64,000 nt of DNA from the NCBI GenBank assembly GCA_037893225.1, contig JAZGUH010000487.1:620001-684000 (forward strand). Direction: 5' to 3'. Source of the stretch: Hippasteria phrygiana. Taxonomy: Eukaryota; Echinodermata; Asteroidea; Valvatida; Goniasteridae. The position numbers and the translations under genes were made by a program. Below the pieces are notes generated by a model, which searched no databases, was not told the origin of the DNA, and saw nothing but the letters and a program-made list of their open reading frames with translations. Each line of letters opens with the position of its first letter. The first letter of the stretch is position 1. Positions 1 through 34,900 of the stretch are shown here, in pieces.

Positions 1-210
1 GTGGTGGCAGGTCACAAATAATTGTGACAATGATTTTCAGACAAACAATGCATTTTCAAGGGATGGTCGCGTGTACATTATTACATTCTACTTTGGAATG
101 ATCTTTCCAATCATAGCAATTCTAGGACGAAAGCTTTCTGTCGCCCAATTGGTGCCTCCAAGGTAATTAGTCCCTTCAATGAATGAGCTGAATTAGACTT
201 AGCCTACAAT

Positions 211-423
211 CCTGGACAAAACTCGTTGGGACACCCCCCCCCCCCCCCCCCCCCCCCAATCATTGTTGGTTCGGTGTGGTTAAAAGTCGACGATTGAGGA
301 AACTCGTGCGCAGAAAAAATGGTTATTGGTGCCAAATTCCCTAACAACGGATATCAACATTGACCGGGGGAAGGGGGGTGGTGGTCTATATACTGTTGAG
401 GTGTCCCAAGAGTTTTGTCCAGG
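211..423. mobile_element. TIR MITE with poly-C tract
   Basis: Ends are inverted: cctggacaaaactcgttggg against a right end that reads cctggacaaaactcttggga on the other strand. A 24-base poly-C run (234-257) follows the left arm. No ORF. It lies 42 bp upstream of an LRP1 exon; perhaps Tc1/mariner-derived. Confidence 0.7.
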
Positions 424-465
424 TTGCGATCAAGTCTTGTGTTGTCCTCTTGTGATTGGCTGCAG

Positions 466-21977
<21,512 letters not shown>

Positions 21978-22404
21978 AAATAATCACTTTCCCCCATTTT
22001 GTGTGCAAAAACAGTCTACCCTTTGTGCAAAGATCATATATGAAAGAAAGGCAAGATATTTTTCTGTACTTTTGAAGAAAAAAAAAACCCAGTTTGTTTT
22101 GGCAGGAACACAAGGCCAGTACTCGAAATAGATCAGTATTCGGACTTTGAGACTGAAGATTTTTGGAAACTGAAACTTTTTCCAAAAAATAACCAACCAA
22201 AATTGGTGTATTGTGCCAATTTGTTTTACTTCCAACTTTTGTTGACAAGCTTTCATTTATATGATCTTTGCCATAAACAGCTTGTAACTTGAAATGGTCT
22301 AACTTTTTAATAATTCTCAGTTAATGTTCTGTATGGTATGCATGTTATGTACATTGTAATATTCGTTATATTTGGCTTTTTTGTCCCCGTCTGGTTTTGA
22401 CTAG

Positions 22405-22625
22405 TGATGTATGAGATTCAGCCAATGGGTGCTATATTCCTCCAACGACCGCCGTTTTGAAGAGTATTATTTTTTACGCTTTACCATAACTTTTATATCC
22501 AATTCATTTTGCTTTTTGTCCCCGTCTAGTGATGTACGAGATTCAGCCAATGGGTGCTATATTACAGGGTCCTCCACCAACCGCCGTTTTGAATAGAATT
22601 ATTTTTTACGCTTTACGATAACTTT
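22405..22625. repeat. Two-copy direct repeat, ~125-bp period
   Basis: gagattcagccaatgggtgc followed by tatatt and later gccgttttga and tttacgcttta occur twice, at 22413 and 22540. Confidence 0.88.
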
Positions 22626-24650
22626 ATATTTGTACTTTTATAACTCTTAAGAGCAGTCGCCTAGCAGTTGGGTTGTTGCCGTTGGTTTGTGTTTATTATG
22701 CGATATAATGCAATGTAATTGAGAGAAAAAAATCTTTGTTTATACAAAGGAATTATCAGTAATGAGTCTCTGTTCGACAGTTTCATGGACAAAGCAGTGT
22801 AAACCAAGATTTCTCAGAAAACAATTCCCATATTTGTATTCTAAAGGAAAAAAGTACTTATATTTTTTGATTGCTTGAAAAGAATTATTAATTTCCAGCA
22901 CAATTTAAAAGAATGTTCCAGCACTGTTTTTGATGATCAAGTAAGGTTGGTTTTTATTGTAACTATATAAGGTACCTTTTCCTCGATTACCTTATTGTAA
23001 TGTAAAACTGAAAGCTACGTACCATCTTGTATTGGAGGGAGGCTAGAGCATTTAGTTCAGCTTTGCTTTAAAAATTATTTTTTTAAAACTAAATTGCCAA
23101 AAATGTGGGCTAAAAATGAGCATGAATTTCTGTGTGATCTTGTAGTCAAAGCGGTGGATGGTTATCCATCTTTAGCAGATGAAGAAAAGCTTTTTAAAAT
23201 AATTTCTTGCTATGGGAAAACAAAACAAGGGTCAACAGCTTTTTTTGAATTTCTGTTTTAACATTCCCTCGCTTATAAAGGTCAAGAATTGTAAAAAGCA
23301 ACAGGTTTTTGTATAACTTTTAACGAATGAAAACCCATGGTTTTCGATCCCTTGATAATGTTTTCCCCATTTTAGCAAAGTTTCCAAAACTTGTTTTAAA
23401 GTACTTTAATCTCAAAGACGACAACAAAAAGTACTTTTGATTTATCTTCTGATTTGTACAAATTCATGCACACAATGTAATTATTGTTTTACTTAAATGT
23501 AAGAAATTGCAGGCAACTTTCTGCTGATTTATTAAAATGTATATTTTTTTTTTATGCCATCACGTTGTTATTTAGTGCACAGTTGATGTAATTTTACCAA
23601 GCGGGAAGTTGTCCGAAATCTGGTAAGCATGAAACCTGCTAAGCTGAGAAATTAGGCTACCAGCCAAAATGTCACAATCTGTGCATTGATAGTGAGCGAT
23701 TCCCTGCTGAACTGTGCTTAGCAAATAAATGATTTAAGCAGGAATTTCTGCTAACCACTTCTATAAAGTAGGCCTTCCAATTTTGAATACATTGTAGTTG
23801 AGGGTGAAAGGGTATTCGGTGTTAGGAAATATATATTTTGGTTTGGAAGGTTATGGGGCTTGGTTGGTGATATCAACTGGTATATTTTGTAAACTGTTTG
23901 TATTTGATTGTGAGCCGAACCAACGATAAAGAAAATTATTTGAACAACAGTACTTAAACATATAATAGTACAGTACTGCAGTGTCCATACCAGATCAACA
24001 AAATATGTGCTGAGTATAATGTATGTAATGTCTGTTGTGTTAAGCAATTTTTTTGTAGAAATGGGGTAACGGTTCTTGTTTGAAATATATATATATGTCC
24101 ATATTTACTCCAATGTGAAAAAAAACTGTCGTAATGTAACACAATATGTTCCTGGTAATCATATAGCAGTGATCTCTAAGCTATAACCATAAAAGACAAA
24201 AAAGTACTAATGACAATAATTGTGGCATTCTTGGAAGTTTTTTTGGGGGGTTGAATCTTTGGGACAGGAGTATATTGAAGAAAACAGTTCTTCCGTGTCA
24301 CCACGCTCTTTGTATTTTTTACAGTCCTGTCACTTACTTACGCCAACACAAACTGAAATGATTTGATTGGCAAACGCAGTAAGATACAGACTGGTTCCCC
24401 GACCCTCCAGTATCGTTGTGACTGATTTTAATGAGACGGGAACCAGTGTAAGTATGGTGTACAACCTCCTTCTCATGCTTACGATCTACCAGTACCATGA
24501 TACATACCTTGCGCAATTCCTGTTAATGTTAAGATATTTTAGCCTTTTTATATTTTATATAGCCAATCAGCACTTCCCGTTTCCCAAACTAGCGTGCAGA
24601 CTGTACTATGTCTGTTCCGGATAAATTGTACAGACTGATAAACACTTGTA

Positions 24651-24794
24651 TCAGGCATGCAACTTTTCCTCGGATCAGCTGATTTCCTCGTTTTTCACTT
24701 TACACTTTATGCCATTGAAAATTGAAAAACCTGTACAAAGTTTTGTTAAGATTGGAATTTCCTCGTTTTTTGTTAATTCCAAGTTGCATGCCTA
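24651..24794. mobile_element. MITE family I, copy 2
   Basis: Same ends and inner sequence (tcctcggatcagctgatttc) as 9962-10110, about 90 per cent alike by eye. Confidence 0.87.
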
Positions 24795-25599
24795 TTGTAT
24801 GTATATGCATGACAATGACATTATTGAATGAAGGTGCTTGATAACCAATCAGCAATGTTTTCTTTTCCAAGCCAGGGTCTAACAAAACACAGGCCACAGA
24901 GTCAAGGATCAGAGTTGAAAGGTCATGATCATCACAAATTAAGCAACTAAATATCTGTTAAGACTGTAATGTATCCATTTAACTGCTTACAAGTTAATGT
25001 CCAGCTGTCTGAGTAGCAGATTTCATACACTAGCTTTGGGCAAAATATTACTTCCTAAATTTTACAATGGTGAAAATAATTTGTTACTAATCGTAATCAC
25101 CAGAGGATTTCAACAAAAAATTGTATAGGTCTGGTACTGCAGAAAAGGCACAAAGGCTATTCTTCAATTTGTCAATTTGGGGGTTATTTTATTTATTGAC
25201 AGTTTTGAAGTCGTCGGACTAAATCATGTTTCTCATTATGTACATACATCTGTGTATGTTTTTCTGAGACAGTCGCCACTGAAAACATTTGTATTCACTC
25301 TTGTTCTCGAATCCACCTTTGCACAGATTATTTTTGGCATCCTGTTTTCCTGAGGTTAAGTTAAGTGTAGTTTCCTTTACATTCTGTTTCTCTACATTCT
25401 GTTCCTCTTATGTCAGGGTAAAACCAAACAAATTAAATACAATACAGCTTCCTTTTATTTTCATACTTTTAACTTTTTTTCGGAGGTAATAAATATGCTT
25501 TAAAAAATTATTTTTTTCCTTTTGATGTGTATTTGTGTTTGAAATCTGTAAGCTATTTTGGCGTCCATCCCTATGTCCGTCCATTCAGTACATTGTCCG

Positions 25600-27480
25600 T
25601 CTTTTTAAAATCCTTTGTCACTGACTTTCACGCAAAAAGTTCCAAATTTGCCTCGAATTGATTCTACAAAGACTAGGAGTGCTTGCAACCTGTTCGTTGT
25701 GATATCAAAGCGCATTATTAGAAAGAAATGTTGCAATATTTCTACAATTTTAGAAAAAACATGAAGTTTTTTTAAAATCCAAATAGAGTTTATTGTTGTT
25801 CCCAGACATCTGACATTGCACAGCTGAATTTTCCAATCTATTTTCCCTTTCTGCTGAAAATTTTGCATTTTTAAAAACATTTTGCATCTCTGCTGCAATT
25901 TTTAAGACAACTTAAAAAAAAAAAAAATTCAAATTTGTCTGGAACTGATTCTAGATACATGCAGGAGTGCCAGGAACCCATTTGTAGGGTTATCAAAGCA
26001 TATTTGACAAAAATCTAATATTTCTACAATTTTTGAAAATATATAAAATTATTAAAAACAAATTGTTGATCCCAGATGTCTGAAATTGCAAGCCTGAAGT
26101 CTCCATTTCATGTTGCATTTCTGCGACAATTTTAAGGCCTTTTTTTTTACCAAAAACTTTTTAAAAAAATACAAGGGGTACCCCTTGCCATTTTTGTCAA
26201 TTTCGGCCCAAAAATAGCACTTTCCATATTTCCCTGGAATTGATTCTAGATACATGTGGGAGAACCAGATAGCCATCTGGGGTTTTATCGAAGGATATTT
26301 GGCAGAAAATTCTACAATTTTGGAAAATATGAATTATTACAACAAAAACCTTGTTGATCCGTGAAATTGAAGCCTTTAAGTCTCCATTTTATTCCGCATC
26401 TCTGCTGCAATTTTTAAGACAACCTTTTTGACCGAAAAGAAGTTGCAATTTTTGGCAATTTTCAAATTCGTCTGGAACTGATTCTAGAGACATGTTGGTG
26501 TGCCAGATACCAGTTTTAAATTTTATGAAAGTATTTTTGGCAGAAAAATTGCCATATTTCTATAATTCTCAACGTCTGAAACTGCATGCTGCATCTGCTG
26601 CAAAAATCGTAAGGGGTACCCCTTGTCATTTTTGCCAATTTTGGCCAAAACATGGCAATTTTCTAATTTGTCTGGAACTTTACATGGAGTGCTAGGAACC
26701 CATTTGTAGTTTTATCAAAGCATATTTGGAAAAAAAATAAAATATTTCTACAATTTTGGAAAATATGAAAAATTATTAAAAAACAAATTGTTGATCCTGC
26801 CAGATGTCTGAAATTGCAAGCCTGAAGTCTCTATTTCATGCTGCATTTCTGCGACAATTTTAAGGCCTTTTTTTAACCAAAAACCTTTAAAAAAATTCAA
26901 GGGTAACCTCTTGCCATTTTTGTCAATTTCGGCCCAAAAATAGCACTTTCCATATTTCCCTGGAATTGATTCTAGATACACTCCCATCTGGGGTTTTATC
27001 AAAGGATATTTGGCAGAAAAATTGTAACGTGTTTCTACAACTTCGGAAAATATGAAATATTACAATAAAAACCATTGTTGATCCCAGACACCTGAAATTA
27101 AAGCCTTTAAGTCTCCATTACATCTCTGCTGCAATTTTGAAGACGACCATTTCTGACCGAAAAGAAGTTGCAACAAGGGGTACCCCTTGCCATTTTTGCA
27201 AAATTTGGGCAAAATATGGCAATTTTTTTAATTCGCTTTGAACTGATTCTAGAGACATGGTGTGCCAGATACCAATTTTGAATTTTATCAAAGGATATTT
27301 GGCAGACAAATTTCAATATTTCTATAATTTTTGAAAAATAAAAAATATATATAAAATTATAAAGAATTTTTGCCAATTTTGGCCGAAACATGGCAATCTT
27401 CAAATTTGTCCGGAACTTTACATGTAGGAGTGCCAGGAACCCATTTGTAGTGTTATCAAAGCATATCTTGAATTATTACT
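25600..27480. repeat. Nested tandem array between the two genes
   Basis: Units carry ggaactgattctaga, then caagcatattt, tttctacaatttt, gttgatcc and aaggggtaccccttgcca. The landmark gattcta recurs at 25660, 25947, 26242, 26480, 26968 and 27245. Basic spacing is about 240-295 bp, while closest-matching units are about 725-765 bp apart, like a higher-order repeat. Open minus-strand stretches such as ESIPGKYGKCYFWAEIDKNG recur, but they are short and variable. Confidence 0.85.
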
Positions 27481-28750
27481 AAAAAATATCTAGTTTTGAA
27501 AAAAAGATTTAATATGAAAAAATTGACACATTTTTATATCAATTAAATTTATTTCAAAATTCCACGAGTACAAACAAATGTACAGGCACATGTATAGAAA
27601 TAATGAATGGACGAACATTCTGTGATTACCTTTCATAACTATTCAGTGTTTGGTAAAGAACAACATAGCCAAGTGTTTTTTTGACAAGAAATAATTTTTC
27701 TCCAGAAGTTTTTTTCCCCAGGATTTTTAAGAAGTACACAAACTTTGGGTAAAACCAAAGAATTTGCAAGGGTATAGGCTGTATTCATTATTTTTTTCAA
27801 ATAATTTTGTCTATAATTAAACTTTCTTTAAAAATGACTAAGTTCACATCATTGCATGTTTTGATCTTTTTAAAGAATTCAAATTTTAGTAAAAACATAA
27901 TTGGCAAGGTTGTGGAACCTTGTGCTTTTTATATTTTGGGCCAAAAACCTCTTCCTGTAGTTTATTTCAAGAAAAACCGACGCACGGTATTTGTCATGTA
28001 CAATATGACGCATTCAATCTTAAAGATATACACTGTCCGTGCTCTTTTTTGAGATTCACCTGGAAAATATTTGTCGTTTATAAAATGCCATTTTTTGTTA
28101 GCAATGTGAAAGTTATTCACCTTGGCATAAGGCATCAAACAAACAAAATCCACCTATGTTTAAGTTATCAAATAATTACTTTCCAGATGTTCAGTTCCTA
28201 CAGGATGTATCTTAAGAGTCACAAAAACAACCAAAAGTAAACTTTTTTCAGAGGGTTGCAGATGCCCAGAATAGAGAAAAATATATACAAATTTCTCAAT
28301 TTCTTTAACAGTTGGGCAGTATGTCTTTAATTCAACACAAAATAATTCTTTAGGCTCTATGTAGCCTTTGTTTCCCCCCGATTTCTAAAAATTAACTTTC
28401 TCAGACGAAACTCCAAAAAAGTACACATGAGTTTACCAATTTTTTTTAAGGAAAGCTTAGTGCATAGTAATTATTAATGGGAAATTAAATATTCAACATG
28501 TGAGTAAAATACAGCAGACAGCAGTAACTATTAAATGTTTTAAAGCAGATTTTACCCAGAGTAAAATAACTCACAAGATATTTCAAGCTCACTACAGGAA
28601 ACTTATCCACTGTGAGTTGTTTATGGAAACTGTTTAACAAAAATTCAAAGCAAAATGAAGTGTTGAAAACTGACGTGAAGTAATTAATGGATTCTTTTAC
28701 AAACGTAGGTGAGGGAAGCTTCTTCGAATAAGGGGGGGGACCAGACAAGG
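27481..28750. other. Intergenic DNA / UTP20 3' flank
   Basis: AT-rich, no convincing gene. Minus-strand AATAAA is seen at 27961-27966 and ATTAAA at 28326-28331, candidate UTP20 poly(A) signals. Confidence 0.5.
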
Positions 28751-28862
28751 ATGGAGTCTTGGTACCCTCAGCCAGATTTGGTCAGGTACCAGTCCAATTA
28801 CTCTGGCCGCGTACGAGGCAGCATGTCTGCTGCAGGATGGAGTCTAGGTACCCTCAGCCAGC
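28751..28862. repeat. Local duplication around UTP20 stop
   Basis: atggagtct-ggtaccctcagccag occurs at 28751 and 28837, 86 bp apart. The second copy contains the UTP20 stop codon; in the first (3' flank) the tag has become aag. Confidence 0.85.
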
Positions 28863-28984
28863 TTGGCCATCTTCCCAATGTGATAAGTCGGTCGCAGCTG
28901 TTGAATTTTTCTCTTCTTAGCTACTTTCTTGTTCTGGTGCTTTTTTTCTTTGCGTCTTGCTGCCTGGACAGGGTCTGCAACCGC
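28844..28984 (-). CDS. UTP20: UTP20 last exon, basic C-terminus
   Basis: Acceptor tgaag, stop tag at 28844-28846; 46 residues. Encodes AVADPVQAARRKEKK then HQNKKVAKKRKIQQLRP, like the vertebrate end KKHKNKSEAKKRKIEFLRP. It is a likely nucleolar localisation and RNA-binding tail. The human protein is longer after this motif. Confidence 0.95.
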   Translation of the reverse strand, partial: AVADPVQAARRKEKKHQNKKVAKKRKIQQLRPTYHIGKMAKLAEGT

Positions 28985-31900
28985 CTTCAGATATGAAACA
29001 AAATAATGTACAGGTTAATAGAGGTAGGATTGGTTAGGGATCAATTAGAGAGGTGGCACTTATTGACTAATAATAATTCTCAGTGATATGTCCTTTTTTA
29101 AATTTAAATCACCCCATACACTCTAGCTAAAGGGTTACAATCAGAAGTGGTAGGGTTGGGGACATTTTGAATTGCCAACCCTACCATACTTACAATTCTC
29201 CTGGGTCCCGACCAACCGACTGACCAAACGAGACTTCAAGATGACAATACCGTCCATTCTTTGAAACCGATGTTGCTACACAACCTCGGTCATATCTATA
29301 GTCCTACATCAGGTACATGCACTCCAACTCATGTCAGAAATGCTGCCCCTTTTTAATACAAGTTTGGGTACCCGACTTTTACCTGCAGCGCCCTCTTCTG
29401 TTTGCGTTCAATTCTGGTCTGCGTAATAATCCTCTGGACATCTGCGTATGCGTGGGAGAAGGTCTCCAGTCCCACCAGGCTCTTGATCAGGTCTAGAACC
29501 TCTTGGCAGAGAAGACGGAGCTCGTTATCTGGTAAGATGAAGAGAGAGGAATTAACCATCAATGGTAAGAGAGAAAACGAGTGGATCGAGAGGGGGTGGG
29601 GGACCGAACCTTCCTATTACTATTACTTTTTTCTTTTGATATTGCCAAACTGACCACACAGGAACTTTTGACTAGTGCCCCCTGGATAAAACAAAATTGA
29701 CAAACACACACTGTCAGCGTAAGGCAAGACAGCTCAATGTGTAGAGCACGGATACAATAATCTAAAGTCAGAGGTTTAAACCTGCTCTTTTAATGACGAC
29801 GGTCAAAACCACACTATTATTTTTGAGTTAGTTACTTTACATGTCATATCTGGAAAAGTTATCTATAATTTTCTAAAAGTTTTCTTTAAAGTTCATTTGT
29901 CCTTTGCTTCATGATAAAAAATGATCGTATTGAAAACTGCATTTAAACCATTGAACTGAATTCAACAATTCTCAAACCAAGTTCTTTATTTTCTGGAAAA
30001 AAAAAAACTGGCTTACACAGAGACATTGCAAATCCTCATTTTAAAACTAACCAACAAGTCACAATTCCTTTTCTTCCCACTTTAAATCTAACCACGGACG
30101 AGGTCCAAAAATCTAGCAAACCTCACCTGCATGTGATTTCTGATCACCCACCTCCCGACACATTGGCCTGAGCATCAGCTTGAGGTAGCCTGGCAACCTC
30201 TCTCCTCCCAAGTCCACAGAGACAGCGGCCAGCCACTTAATGACACAGGTCCGTCTCAAAGTTATCTTAGGGGTCTTGGCGGCCTCCAAGGCCGCGATGC
30301 GACATATCTTTCTCATCATCCAGTTCAGGTCTGATGGGCCGCGGTCCCGGCTTCGAGTTCTTCTATATCTGTTTGGGGTATCGTTACTTTGCTCCTCGGA
30401 GAGTTTGGGAGTTCTTTCATGTACGTCATGTACGTCATCTTCATCTTCATCTCCATCATCATCATCGCTGTCTGAATTCTCATCTTCTCTGAAGACCTCC
30501 GCCTCATCCGGATGCAAGCGGTGGACGACTTTCCCGAGGAATACCAGATTTCTCACAACCTTACAGACAAACATCATGAATGAAGTTGTTGAGAACAAGC
30601 AATAAAGGTTACCTTTCAGGCAATGGGGAGGGGTCTGTTCCTAAAGGGGAATTCTAATAGAGGTTTACAGAAATCAAATAAGATGATGAATACATAAGAA
30701 AAAACATTTTGATGTATTTTTCTGTTTCAATAATTTATCCAGAAATCATGGGGTCTGCCCCCCCCACCCCACTTTCTGACTGTGAATTCATCGACAGTAA
30801 AATATTTATAATAATATAGTATTTTATGTTATGATTTTGACAGCAGTTTGACAAGAGTGATACCAGATTGAAGGAGTTTGACAGGCACAAAGTAAGATAC
30901 AGATCAACCACTGGTTAGCTGATGGTTTTTGCTGCTCAAACTTTCTTTATGTTTCTCAGCAGATAAGGGTGAACAGATATTTTATTTATTTATTTATTTA
31001 TTTATTTAATTCTCTCTGGTAATGAAACCAAGGATTCCTCACAAGTACATGTTGTACTGTAGTTTGAAAGCCTGAAGAAACCTGTAGAAGATGAAGAAAT
31101 TTTCAGTTTTAGAGGTGGGAGGAAAACCCCAGAATGATATTCAGGGGAAACCCACGGAATCGGGCAGGGACTGAAACACAATCCACATGTTGGCCTGGAG
31201 TGGCATTTGAACCCGGGTCACAGAGGTTGAGGGCGAGTAGAACAGCTAGGCCAACCTGACTCCCAATGCAAATATACCATTTTCGGGAAAAAACAAACTA
31301 TTATAATATATCCAAGAACACTTCTCACCTGATCTCCAAGATCTTTGTCCAGCAAGGCAGACTGAAGCTGTTTGCAAAACACAAACACCAACTCCCTCAA
31401 GACATCCTGTCCATGGTTCAGTGGGTACGCCAACACGCCCTCTTCATCTTCGACTCCACCCCTCTCTTCCCCTATCTCCTCACCCTCTGCCTTTCTCTTT
31501 CTTTTCAGTTTCTTTCCCATTTGCTTCTTGCTGGCTGAGGAATTGTGGGTCTGGGTACCAGACATGGCAGACAGCATGGCTCCGGCGATGACGTCTGGCC
31601 GCTTGGAGGCAAATAGGTCGCCAAAGAGCTGGGCCGAAACCAGACGGACCCAGGCGTGGGGATGGAGGAGGTGGGATTGGATGGAGCCTGAGGCAAAAAG
31701 AAGCATCCGAGATAATATTTCAAAGTGAGAAAATAGCCATGATCATAATAAAACAATTAGTAGTAACATTCTCATATAAAAATCCCATTAGGTTATTTAC
31801 AAGAAAATGAATTAAACTGCTACAGACAGCTAACTGACTGCATTGACCTGACGTATACAAATCAACAAAATTAGCTGGCCTAACCATGGGTGAGATTGGA

Positions 31901-34900
31901 GTCAAATGAAAAATCTATAAAACATTCGGCGGCATTTAATTTGTATCCTGTTGAAAAATTTGTAAGAAAAATACAGTTTAAAACAGTACAAAAAAATAGA
32001 GTCACTAAAATGAAAAGAAGACTGTTTCAGGTTGCAGAGGTCATTTTGGAATGATAAAAACAATTTTATAAGGACCACAAAGTTTAGCAAGTTCTTTCTC
32101 TTTGTCTTTGAGAAAGGTTATTTACAATTTAAAAAAAATCTCAAAAATATTATCAAAACGTACAGCTGCGTTGAAAGTTTACACACACACACACACACAC
32201 ACATACAGTCGTGTACCGACCTCCAAACGCGGACGTCCCATTGTTCCTCTTTTGTTTATACTCTAACTTTTTCGGAAGGCCTCCATAGACTTTGTACACA
32301 CTTCCAATCGCGGACGTATGCTGGGAATCGCGGACGATATTGTTCTCTTTTGTTCTCTGGCATTTTACGTCCGCGGTTTGAATACGCCAACGCGCCCACA
32401 CACACAGTCATGTAAACGGGTGCAATCGTGGACCTCCCATTGTTCCTCTTTTGTTTATACTCTAACTTTTTCGGAAGGCCTCCCATTGGTTTTGTACACG
32501 ATTTTCAATCGTGGACGTTAGGTCAAACGTGGACCCCTTTGTCTACGCTCGAATTCTTTTGTCCTAGGTCCACGATTGCCGGTATATACATACTCACACA
32601 CGCACTAATTCCCAATCCATTCTGAAGCTGTGAAGCAAATCATGCACGACGAAGGACTTTGAAACACAATTTACTGATAACTGAGATTTACAGTCGAAAA
32701 ATCACAAGAAACAGAACATCCCCAGAGCCAATTGAAGGAACAAATGTCCAAGTGTATGTAAACTTTCAACCACAACTGCACTTGGTTCACAGTTTGTCAT
32801 GAACCATGTGGAGCGCTGTGGCCTCGTGGCTTAATGTACCGCACTCAAGATCTCGGTGATACTGCAGATTGTGGGTTCAAGACCGGCTGGGGTCATGGTG
32901 CTTGTGTCCTTGAGCAAGGCACTTTGTCACAAGTTGCTTCTCTCCACCCAGGAGTAAATGGGAACCTGTGAGGGCAGTGATGGTTATGTGTTTGATTAGC
33001 CTGTGTGTGCCTATGTGTGCTGTATACTCCCCAGGGAGACAACTAATTTTTACAAATGTCAAGTTTTGCAAAATTGACATTTGGGAATTTGATTTTACAT
33101 CTTGTCAGTTGGAAACTGCCATTTCAGTGAAAAGTTTCCTCTAATTTTGCAAAGGAAATGTAACCCCCTCGGCCCTGTGTTGGCAAAAGGGTGTATCTCA
33201 AAAAGATGACAATATGAGATATACCCTTTTACCAACACAGGGCCGCCCTCACCCCAATTTCTAAAGAAAAATCAAAAACACACAAGACGGCAAAAACCTC
33301 CAAAACCCAGATTTATTAAAGTTGGAACCAGGACCAGCTCAAGATAAAGAGAGTGATCCTTTTGTCCGGTTAAACCTTACCCCAGATTGTATTCATGATC
33401 TCTACATGTGCTTTGTTGCTGATAACCGCACAGTGCTTCAGCATTTTGGCTAGCGCTGAGAGAACATTGAACAGCATGTGGTCGGCATGTCGCTCCTCTG
33501 TAGATACAACATCCGCCTCCATCTCAGAGATGCCATCCTCCTAAATAACATAAGATGTGGTTTGGAAAATCCAAGAATTTGTAGTAAATATTTGCACAAG
33601 CACAAAGCCATATGGCAAATTTCGAGTTGAGACCTTCAGAATAAACAAGATTGCAGTCACCATTTGTTTTAAAGAATCTGTCTGGATGACGCCATGTCAT
33701 CAGTTGGGCGTTGATAAGTGTTCAGATTGGACAAGTGTAAAAGGCTATTGAACCTATCCCCTCAAAATATTTGGCTGTGCCAAAAAATGTGGGGACAACT
33801 TTTTATGAAAAAATTAAAGTTTAAGAGACTGGAAGATAATGGTATATTCCCCTTTAAAACAGTTATGCTCCCCCTTTAAAACAGTTATGCTCCCCCTTTA
33901 AAACAGTTATGCCCCCCCTTCCCCCCCTGAAGTACCTGGCTTCACTACTTACAAACGTGACGCCATTACGTCTATGGGCCATTAAAAGGTAATAAACAAC
34001 ATTTGCAAACATCATAAAACAAAACGACTGAATTATTATGAAATACCTTACTTGACTAAGTAAATAATAGTCTCAAGCATCCTTTGAAATCATGGCACCT
34101 GGTGTGCTGTCATTTTCAAGAAAAGTGGAATGTTTGAATAAATTTCCAGTGATGGTCAGCCGACCGTTGTTGAAAAAACTGTTCACCGACCTAATATTCC
34201 CTGATGTCTATAAATTGCTCCGTTTTGTCTGAAGTAGGGTCAGGAAACCAGACTACAAGAACAACATTTTTGTCTTTGTTTTCCCAGCATCTATGCACAC
34301 GAAACTTTAAACAGGTCAGCGTTACAGTATTTGCTATAAATACTAACCCCCAAATCCATTCGGTTCTGAAAATTACAGCAAAAGCAAATGTTGCATACTA
34401 CGTTTAATTATCTCATCTGAATCTTTTGAACCAACATGTGATGTAAAAAGCTTGACTTGACTGCTTCCTGTATACCTTCTGTTCTCTGTCCGGTTTGATC
34501 AGTTCAGTGACCTGCTGCAGTACCTCACCCAACCGTCGTTGGAAGCCTTCCTCCTCTGCATCTACAAAGATACCAGTCAGCTGCGACGCCAGGCGCTGGT
34601 GAGATGGCTTGTCGTCTCGCAGCCACTGCATCGTCATGGTGAACAGCTCATCTCTCTTGTCCACACACAGCTGCGGAAAAGAATCAAGAGTAGAGAAGCT
34701 TCAGAGGAGCAAAGCTTGAAATTTCCTTTAATAACTGCTACAATTTTCTTTAATTTTACATTTTATGATGAATAGAAAAATTGGATTCTTATTTTAATTT
34801 ATCAGTCAGATCTTCAGCCTGCCAAATAATGGAATGAAGACTGTGATGGTTCAAAAGTAACACAATGTATTGAATGAAGACTGTCCAGGGTGGAAGCTCA

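Larger units (their letters stand above)
21978..25600. other. LRP1 3' UTR and intergenic DNA
   Basis: AT-rich with no convincing ORF. AATAAA-type signals occur near 23723 and 25485, but I cannot tell which ends the transcript. It holds a two-copy tandem repeat (22405-22625), a foldback-F-like fragment near 23590-23760 and MITE I copy 2. Confidence 0.6.

Noticed and set aside
23590..23765. Possible foldback F copy in the LRP1 3' flank
   Set aside because: Has aagcaggaatttctgctaac and gctaccagccaaaatgt, but the inverted ends are not clear enough to set borders.
25605..27403. Several minus-strand open frames with similar peptides
   Set aside because: They follow the tandem repeat, are broken by frameshifts and stops and have no splice context; probably not coding.
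30240..30605. 121-codon + strand frame rich in Ser
   Set aside because: Complement of the UTP20 acidic exon (gat codons read as atc/tca); a shadow.
32032..32415. 127-codon + strand frame
   Set aside because: Crosses repeat U, a CA microsatellite and a tandem repeat; no domain.
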